The notes beneath the pieces were generated by a model that did no database searches, had not been told where the DNA came from, and saw only the letters and a program-made list of their open reading frames with translations. Below, piece after piece: positions 58,562-64,000 of a stretch of 64,000 nucleotides of DNA. Location: NCBI RefSeq assembly GCF_030317035.1, contig NZ_JASZYK010000011.1:1-64000 (forward strand), written 5' to 3'. Source of the stretch: Variovorax sp. J22G73. GTDB taxonomy: Bacteria > Pseudomonadota > Gammaproteobacteria > Burkholderiales > Burkholderiaceae_C. Position 1 is the stretch's first letter, and every line of letters starts with the position of its first letter. Position numbers and translations under genes: made by a program.

Positions 58562-59733
58562 TGCTGAACTTCGAACTCCTCAAGACCGACCCCGACAGCC
58601 ACGCGCGCCGCGCCACGCTCACGCTCAACCACGGCAAGGTGCAGACGCCGATCTTCATGCCCGTGGGCACCTACGGCACCGTGAAGGGCGTGATGCCGCG
58701 CAGCCTGGAAGAGATGGGCGCGCAGATCATCCTGGGCAACACCTTCCACCTGTGGATGCGCCCGGGGCTGGACGTGATGCAGAGCTTCGGCGGGCTGCAC
58801 CAGTTCGAGAAGTGGAACAAGCCCATCCTCACCGACTCGGGCGGCTTCCAGGTGTGGTCGCTGGGCGCGATGCGCAAGATCAGCGAAGAGGGCGTGAAGT
58901 TCGCCTCGCCCGTCAACGGCGACAAGCTGTTCCTCACGCCCGAGGTCTCGATGCAGATCCAGACCGTGCTCAACAGCGACATCGTGATGCAGTTCGACGA
59001 GTGCACGCCCTACGACACCAAGGGCCACATCACGACCGAGGCCGAGGCGCGCATCTCGATGGAGCTGAGCCTGCGCTGGGCCAAGCGCTGCCAGAGTGAA
59101 TTCACGCGGCTGGAAAACCCGAACGCGCTCTTCGGCATCGTGCAGGGCGGCATGTTCGAGAACCTGCGCGAGGAGTCGCTGGCCGCGCTGGTGGACATGG
59201 ACTTTCCGGGCTACGCCATCGGCGGCGTGAGCGTGGGCGAGCCCAAGGAAGAGATGCTGCACATCATGGGCCACACGCCGCACCGGCTGCCCGCGAACAA
59301 GCCGCGCTACCTGATGGGCGTGGGCACGCCCGAGGACCTGGTGCAGGGCGTGGCCGACGGCGTGGACATGTTCGACTGCGTGATGCCCACGCGCAACGCG
59401 CGCAACGGCACGATGTTCACCCGCTTCGGCGACCTGAAGATGCGCAACGCGCGCCACAAGAGCGACCCGCAGCCCGTGGACCCGAGCTGCACCTGCCATG
59501 CGTGCGCAGGCACCTCGGGCGTGAGCTGGAACGACGGCGGCCGCGAAGGCTTCAGCCGCGCCTACCTGCACCACCTGGACCGCTGCGGCGAAATGCTCGG
59601 GCCGATGCTGTGCACCATCCACAACCTGCACTACTACCTGAACCTGATGACCGAGATTCGCGCGGCGCTGGACGCGGGCACGTTCACCGAATTTCGCGCG
59701 CGGTTCAAGTCGGAGCGCGCGCGGGGCGTCTGA
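58561..59733 (+). CDS. tgt: tRNA-guanine transglycosylase
   Basis: A 390-residue enzyme that exchanges G34 for preQ1 in tRNAs with GUN anticodons. The catalytic region ILTDSGGFQVWSL is near 89, GIVQGGMFENLREES near 196, and the zinc site CTCHAC with a later His near 308-337. The ATG at 58561 overlaps the toxin stop codon. Its partner is queA upstream. Confidence 0.95.
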   Translation: MLNFELLKTDPDSHARRATLTLNHGKVQTPIFMPVGTYGTVKGVMPRSLEEMGAQIILGNTFHLWMRPGLDVMQSFGGLHQFEKWNKPILTDSGGFQVWSLGAMRKISEEGVKFASPVNGDKLFLTPEVSMQIQTVLNSDIVMQFDECTPYDTKGHITTEAEARISMELSLRWAKRCQSEFTRLENPNALFGIVQGGMFENLREESLAALVDMDFPGYAIGGVSVGEPKEEMLHIMGHTPHRLPANKPRYLMGVGTPEDLVQGVADGVDMFDCVMPTRNARNGTMFTRFGDLKMRNARHKSDPQPVDPSCTCHACAGTSGVSWNDGGREGFSRAYLHHLDRCGEMLGPMLCTIHNLHYYLNLMTEIRAALDAGTFTEFRARFKSERARGV

Positions 59734-59760
59734 AGACCTGCACTCCGGTCTCCACGGCCG

Positions 59761-60126
59761 CTACTTCAGCGGCTGGATCGGCAGCGGCGTCGCGTAGGGC
59801 TCCAGGCGCAGCGCCTCGTTCCTGAAGACCACGATCTGCCTGAGCGGCGCCTGCACCAGCGCGCCGCTCGCATCCTTGTGCGAGGCGTACTGCCACAGCG
59901 TGAGCTGGCCCTTGGCCGCGAGTTGCGCGGCCAGCCGCTCCACGGCCGGCCCCGTGCCCGCGCCGAGCTGGGCGGCATCGGCGCCCACGATCACCTCGTC
60001 GCGCGGCGAGACCACCTTGAAGAGCTGCACCGGCGCCGGTGCCTGGGCGCGCACGCCGCGCACCGCCAGGGCGGCGGGAAGAAGCACGAGCGCAAGGGCG
60101 GCGCGGCGGGGGAAGGTGTTCGTCAT
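59761..60126 (-). CDS. Small exported protein, unknown
   Basis: A 121-residue protein with an N-terminal signal (RRAALALVLLPAALAVRGVRA, twin Arg). The mature part has no family I recognise. The pattern VQLFKVVSPRDEVIVGADAAQLG suggests a small beta-rich periplasmic protein. It is convergent with tgt. Confidence 0.6.
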   Translation of the reverse strand: MTNTFPRRAALALVLLPAALAVRGVRAQAPAPVQLFKVVSPRDEVIVGADAAQLGAGTGPAVERLAAQLAAKGQLTLWQYASHKDASGALVQAPLRQIVVFRNEALRLEPYATPLPIQPLK

Positions 60127-60306
60127 GAAGGGCGAGCGTAGCCGCGCCGGCCCGTGTCGGCCATTCGCCGGAAGCCATACGCCACCTGTACGGCCCAGCC
60201 CTGTTTCTCCGATGCGCTTGCGCTTTCGACCCGGACTTCGGCCTGGCCCGGCGCCTGCGCATCCGCTACGCTAGCCCTCCGTTCCCACTGGTGTTGCCGC
60301 ATTGCC

Positions 60307-61092
60307 ATGACCAACGCATCCACTCCTTCCGCCCCGTACACCGCCCGCTACCCTTCGCTGGCCGGGCGAACCGTGTTCATCTCCGGCGGCGCCAGCGGCA
60401 TCGGCGAATCGCTGGTGCGGGCCTTTCACGCGCAGGGCGCCAAGGTCGGCTTCTGCGACCTCGACGCCGCGGCCGGCGATGCGCTCGCGGCGCAGCTGCA
60501 GGGCGAGCACCCGGCGCTGTTCGTGGCCTGCGACGTGACCGACACGGCCGCGCTCACCGCCGCCATCGACGCGACGCGCCGGCGCTTCGGCCCGGTCTCG
60601 GTGCTGCTGAACAACGCCGCCAACGACCGCCGCCACGAGATGGCCGACGTGACCAGCGACGACTTCGACCGCCTGGTGGCCGTCAACTTCAAGCATCAGT
60701 TCTTCGCCGCGCAGGCGGTGGCCGAGGACATGCGCGCGCTGGGCGGCGGCTCGATCGTCAACTTCGGCTCGATCAGCTGGATGATCAAGGGCAAGGGCTA
60801 CCCCGTCTACCAGGCCTGCAAGGCGGCGGCGCGCGGGCTCACGCGCTCGCTGGCGCGCGACCTGGGCAAGCAGGGCATCCGCGTGAACTCGATCGTGCCG
60901 GGCTGGGTGATGACCGAGCGGCAGATCAAGCTGTGGGTCAAGCCCGAGTCGGGCGCGGAAATCGACGCGGCGCAGTGCCTGCCGGGCCGCGTGATGGCCG
61001 AGGACATCGCGGCGATGGCGCTGTTCCTGGCGGCGGACGATTCGCGCATGTGCACCGCGCAGGACTACGTGGTGGACGCGGGCTGGACCTGA
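60307..61092 (+). CDS. Short-chain dehydrogenase/reductase
   Basis: A 261-residue classical SDR. It has SGGASGIGESLVRAF (25-39), NNAAN (near 99), the catalytic Ser in FGSISWM and Tyr-x3-Lys in YPVYQACK (near 160). WMIKGKGYPVY resembles sugar or aldonate dehydrogenases (xylose/galactose type), which would fit the xylose genes in the same window, but the link is weak. It ends at a strong terminator. Confidence 0.85.
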   Translation: MTNASTPSAPYTARYPSLAGRTVFISGGASGIGESLVRAFHAQGAKVGFCDLDAAAGDALAAQLQGEHPALFVACDVTDTAALTAAIDATRRRFGPVSVLLNNAANDRRHEMADVTSDDFDRLVAVNFKHQFFAAQAVAEDMRALGGGSIVNFGSISWMIKGKGYPVYQACKAAARGLTRSLARDLGKQGIRVNSIVPGWVMTERQIKLWVKPESGAEIDAAQCLPGRVMAEDIAAMALFLAADDSRMCTAQDYVVDAGWT

Positions 61093-61117
61093 AGCCTTCC
61101 GCCCGCCCCGCAAAGCA

Positions 61118-61141
61118 GAAAGCCCGGCATGCCGGGCTTTC
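61118..61141. terminator. Bidirectional terminator
   Basis: A perfect 24-base palindrome: GAAAGCCCGGCA (61118-61129) and TGCCGGGCTTTC (61130-61141), between the SDR and DUF3597 genes. Confidence 0.8.
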
Positions 61142-61187
61142 TTGTTGAAGCTGAGCGCGGGTCAGTCGCGCGGTTCAGTTGCGCAGG

Positions 61188-61577
61188 TCAGTCACGCAGT
61201 TCCGCGGGCACCTTGCCGCCGTTGGCGGCCAGCTTGGTCATCACCTGGCGGTGCAGCCAGATGTTCATCTTGGCGCTGTCGCTGGTGTCGGCGCCGTAGC
61301 TCAGTTCGGCGGCCAGTTGCTTGCGGGCGTCCAGGCTGCTGTCCAGGCCCAGGAGCTTCATCAGGTCGACGATGGAGGTGCGCCAGTTCAGGCTGCTCGC
61401 GCCGGGCATGCCGTCGAGCAGGGCCTCGACGTCGACCACGGTGATGGCGGGCGGGGGCGCCGCGGCGGCGGGCGCGGCCGGGGCGGCCGAGGTGTCCGCC
61501 GGTGCCGGCGCGGCAGGTGCAGGCGCGGCGTTCGCGGACGGGAAGATCTTGGAAAGGATGCTGCCGAAAATGCTCAT
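61188..61577 (-). CDS. DUF3597 domain-containing protein
   Basis: A 129-residue protein. MSIFGSILSKIFP is followed by an Ala/Pro-rich linker (about 15-45) and the DUF3597 domain (VDVEALLDGMPGASSLNWRTSIVDLMKLLGLDSSLDARKQLAAEL). The family has a LysM-associated helical fold of unknown role. Confidence 0.8.
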   Translation of the reverse strand: MSIFGSILSKIFPSANAAPAPAAPAPADTSAAPAAPAAAAPPPAITVVDVEALLDGMPGASSLNWRTSIVDLMKLLGLDSSLDARKQLAAELSYGADTSDSAKMNIWLHRQVMTKLAANGGKVPAELRD

Positions 61578-61700
61578 GCGAGTGCTCCGTGGAATGAGGG
61601 ATTGATAACCTGCGGCAACATTTGTGTCACCGCCGCAGGTTGTAGCACGCCCCTGCGGCGCGCTGGCTACGGGGTGTGTCTTGCGCGGCCGCCGCGTGAT

Positions 61701-62798
61701 CTAGTTCGCAGGCTGCGGCCCTGGCATGCCGTCTTCGCGCCCATCCAGCGGCGGCAGCACGCGCGGCGCGGCCGAGGTGCCGCATGCATGGCAGAACTTG
61801 GAGAACGCGCTCTTGCGCGTCTCGCACACGCCGCAGTGGTCGTACAGGCCGATGCCGCAGTGCGGGCAGAAGTCGATGGCGTCGTTCTTCAGGTCCACCG
61901 GCCGCTCGCAGCCGGGGCACACGCCCTTGCCCAGGCGGGCCAGCGCGGTGTCGTAGCTGAGCTCTTCGCGGCGCACCTGGTCGGGCTGCTGCTCGGCCAG
62001 CTTCTGGCGCGCCAGGTAGCGGTTGAGCGCGACGATGGCATAGCGCCCCACGATCACCGTCATCACGATGCCCACCACGTAGCGCACATAGCCGCCGTAG
62101 CTCGGCAGGTAGGGCACCAGTTCCACGAAGAAGGCGAACAGCGCGAAGAAGATGAAGCCCCACACGAACGGCCACCAGATGCTCTTGCGCTTCTTCGCGA
62201 ACAGCCAGCCGGCCACCACCAGCAGCGGCAGCGTGAGCGCCAGGCGGTAGCCGAACACGCGCAGCTCGATGCGGCGGTATTCGGCGTCGAGCTTCACCTG
62301 CGCGTCGCGCTCGAGTTCGGCGAGCGCGGTGCGCGCGCGCTGCTCGGCCTGGCGCGCGTCGAGCGTGATCTGCTGCTGCGCGGCGACTTGGCGCTGCACC
62401 TGCTCTTCCTTCTGCTTGAAGGCGTCCAGCGCCCTGGTGCGCGCGATGAGCTCGGTGTCCTGGTCGGGCTGCGCGGTGGCGCGGCGCGTGGCCAGCCAGT
62501 TGCCGAAGGTCTCGCGGGCATTGGCGTTGGCCTGCTGCGCGGCCTGCAACTGCAGGCGGATCTGGTCGAGGTCGCGCGCGGCCTGCAGCTCGGTGGCTTC
62601 CGAGGCCGCGATGGTCGCGCGCAGCGGCTGCGCGGCGCGCAGGTCGATGAAGTCGTCGATGCCGCGCACGCGCTCCACCTGCGGCAGGTCGCCCACGATG
62701 GTGCTGCCCAGCCCGATGAGGAAGCTGGCGAACACGAAAGCCACGAGCCACAGGCCGCGGCGGAACCATTTTTCGGACAGGCGCAGTGATTTGCTCAT
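61701..62798 (-). CDS. Zinc-ribbon membrane protein with coiled coil
   Basis: A 365-residue membrane protein. One N-terminal helix (WLVAFVFASFLIGLGSTIV) is followed by a long coiled coil (about 50-175, rich in Gln/Ala/Arg), then three to four helices (about 180-265) and a cytoplasmic zinc ribbon with paired CxxC motifs (CPGC, CPHC, CGVC, CHAC). The function is unknown. It follows the DUF2145 gene by 21 bases. Confidence 0.72.
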   Translation of the reverse strand: MSKSLRLSEKWFRRGLWLVAFVFASFLIGLGSTIVGDLPQVERVRGIDDFIDLRAAQPLRATIAASEATELQAARDLDQIRLQLQAAQQANANARETFGNWLATRRATAQPDQDTELIARTRALDAFKQKEEQVQRQVAAQQQITLDARQAEQRARTALAELERDAQVKLDAEYRRIELRVFGYRLALTLPLLVVAGWLFAKKRKSIWWPFVWGFIFFALFAFFVELVPYLPSYGGYVRYVVGIVMTVIVGRYAIVALNRYLARQKLAEQQPDQVRREELSYDTALARLGKGVCPGCERPVDLKNDAIDFCPHCGIGLYDHCGVCETRKSAFSKFCHACGTSAAPRVLPPLDGREDGMPGPQPAN

Positions 62799-62819
62799 GT
62801 CGGTCTTCTCCTCTGTGTC

Positions 62820-63635
62820 TTATTGAATCTTCAGCGTCACCGGCGCCGCGCCCAGGCCGGCGCGCGGCAGCCAGGCGAACACCGAATCGACCGTCACGGT
62901 CTCGATGCGGTCGCTGAAGCGCTTGTCGTTCGGGTGGTCGTCGAAGGCCACGTTGGCCGAGCCCACGCGCCCGCCCAGCCGCGTGAGCGGCCCGAGCCTG
63001 AGCGTGGTGGGCTCGTAGCCCTTGAACTGCATCCACGCCTGCGCCTGCGCGCGGCTGTTGACGGTGGCGGGCTCCATGGCGGCGGCCAGCGTCTCGACGG
63101 CCCACTGGTTCGACTGCTGGTACTTCTGGCCCCAGGCGTAGCTCACGATGCTGTAGGGCGCGGCGTGCAGCCGCAGCAGGCGCGCGGGCGGCTCGTTCAG
63201 CGCGGCCAACAGCTGCGCCTGCACGGCCGGCGTGGGCACGACCCACGCCGCCTCGTAGCGCCACAGGTCGTCGAGAAAGAACTCGCCTAGCCCCTGGCGA
63301 TACACCTCGGCCACCGCGGTGCCGCACTGGTTGAGCTTGTGCACCACGCGCCACGGCCCGGCCTCGGTCTTGTAGGCGATGCCCAGGTGCGAGTAGCGCA
63401 GGCCGTACTTGCCCAGGTCTTGCCCGGCGCGCGCCAGCACGACCACGCGCGCGCCGCTGGCGTCGAGCGCCTGCGAGGTGCGCTCGGCCAGCTGCATGCC
63501 CTTGGCGATGACCGCGGGCGTGGGCTTGACCTGCTCGCACGAGCGGCCGGCCCAGGCCTGCATCGGCAAGGCGGCCGCGGCCAGCACCGCGGTGGACACG
63601 GCCAGCGCGGCGACGACGGACCGCGCGCGTTTCAC
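62820..63635 (-). CDS. DUF2145 domain-containing exported protein
   Basis: A 271-residue exported protein of the DUF2145 family. The signal peptide ends PMQAWA before GRSCEQV. The core has LGKYGLRYSHLGIAYK and WRVVHKLNQCGTAVAEVYRQGLGEFFLDD, resembling papain-like NlpC-type folds. The enzymatic role is unproven. It overlaps the next upstream gene by ATGA. Confidence 0.78.
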   Translation of the reverse strand: MKRARSVVAALAVSTAVLAAAALPMQAWAGRSCEQVKPTPAVIAKGMQLAERTSQALDASGARVVVLARAGQDLGKYGLRYSHLGIAYKTEAGPWRVVHKLNQCGTAVAEVYRQGLGEFFLDDLWRYEAAWVVPTPAVQAQLLAALNEPPARLLRLHAAPYSIVSYAWGQKYQQSNQWAVETLAAAMEPATVNSRAQAQAWMQFKGYEPTTLRLGPLTRLGGRVGSANVAFDDHPNDKRFSDRIETVTVDSVFAWLPRAGLGAAPVTLKIQ

Positions 63636-64000
63636 GACAGCCTCTCGTTGTAGAGCAGCGCGCGGCCGATGGCGTTGGGCACGAAGGCCAGCACCTCGCC
63701 GGCGGCCGACAGCACCACGCCCGAGCCGATCACCGTGACCAGCACGCTGGTGCCCACGGCATTCGACACGCCGTTGGCGGCGCGCCCGGCCACCTTGATG
63801 CTGGCGCGTGCGCCGTCCGACGCGCGTTCGAGCACGTACACCGTGCCGTCGACGGCGGCCTCGACCGAGACCACGACCAGCACGGAGCCGCCCACCGACA
63901 GCGCGGCGGGCACCGCGACCACGCCGGCGGCCGAAGCACCGACCGCGTTGGCCGAAGCACCCACCGCCGAGCCGGCGACCAGCACCGAAGCGACCGGCAT
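63632..64000 (-). CDS. Uncharacterised protein, possibly continuing beyond the window
   Basis: At least 122 residues, ending at 63632 and reaching the window edge, where an ATG coincides with base 64000. The sequence is Val/Ala/Gly/Ser-rich with alternating beta-like strands (VGGSVLVVVSVEAAVDGTVYVLERASDGARASIKVAG). The true start may lie outside, as a signal peptide would be expected. It is translationally coupled to DUF2145. Confidence 0.55.
   Translation of the reverse strand: MPVASVLVAGSAVGASANAVGASAAGVVAVPAALSVGGSVLVVVSVEAAVDGTVYVLERASDGARASIKVAGRAANGVSNAVGTSVLVTVIGSGVVLSAAGEVLAFVPNAIGRALLYNERLS

Overview
The window is a high-GC piece of a betaproteobacterial chromosome, most like Comamonadaceae and in particular Variovorax. 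The reasons are the gene families (Bug-type solute-binding protein, DUF1840, PA2169-family, DUF3597, DUF2145, a ParD-like gene joined to map), an OxyR/Dps pair, and a spc-alpha ribosomal operon starting at rplN. That assignment is an inference from gene content, not a database match. I see no insertion sequence, prophage or CRISPR array. About 74 protein genes and one tRNA are supported.

Layout. 0.2-2.6 kb: xylose-type ABC transporter genes xylH and xylF (minus strand) behind a XylR-like operator. 2.9-9.7 kb: a small unknown protein, a PA2169-family protein, an alpha/beta hydrolase, an exported adhesin-E-like protein, a cardiolipin synthase, an orphan NarL-type response regulator, an AraC regulator, then map with an overlapping ParD-like gene and a 24-bp palindrome. 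9.75-10.19 kb: a gene-free stretch with a perfect DnaA box, a second weaker box, a CTA trinucleotide run and an AT-rich tract, resembling an origin core. 10.2-15.8 kb: E1 alpha/beta dehydrogenase genes, a MarR gene, a divergent SDR/LysR pair and a Bug-family binding protein. 15.8-17.4 kb: DUF1840 and cyclopropane fatty acid synthase.

17.5-24.4 kb: a tightly packed aerobic 2-aminobenzoyl-CoA (anthranilate) operon: flavoprotein monooxygenase/reductase fusion, MarR, enoyl-CoA hydratase, acyl-CoA dehydrogenase, aryl-CoA ligase and a RidA protein. 24.5-26.3 kb: a GlxA-type regulator divergent from an HD-domain hydrolase. 26.35-35.3 kb: on the minus strand, rplN-rplX-rplE-rpsN-rpsH-rplF-rplR-rpsE-rpmD-rplO-secY-rpmJ-rpsM-rpsK-rpsD-rpoA-rplQ followed by initiator tRNA-fMet and a terminator.

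35.5-43.3 kb: an exported phytase-like esterase, proC, MaoC/ubiA, dps/oxyR and a PAS-GGDEF-EAL protein. 43.5-51.1 kb: a 5-oxoproline locus (DUF969/DUF979 transporter, pyroglutamyl peptidase, pxpA, fused pxpBC, biotin carboxylase-BCCP fusion) divergent from a GntR regulator with a matching operator. 51.1-56.8 kb: GNAT, LysE, recG, a TIGR01777-type membrane-SDR fusion with an apparent frameshift, and DUF4166. 56.9-59.7 kb: queA and tgt (tRNA queuosine) with an AbrB/VapC toxin-antitoxin pair translationally packed between them. 59.8-64 kb: a small exported protein, an SDR, DUF3597, a zinc-ribbon membrane protein, DUF2145 and a gene that runs to the window edge.

The observations I rate highest are the queA-vapBC-tgt arrangement, the biotin carboxylase joined to pxpBC (together the parts of a urea-carboxylase-like enzyme), RidA in the aminobenzoyl-CoA operon, the ParD-like/map pair with its palindrome, the oriC-like stretch beside it, and a terminator-like hairpin between rpsK and rpsD.
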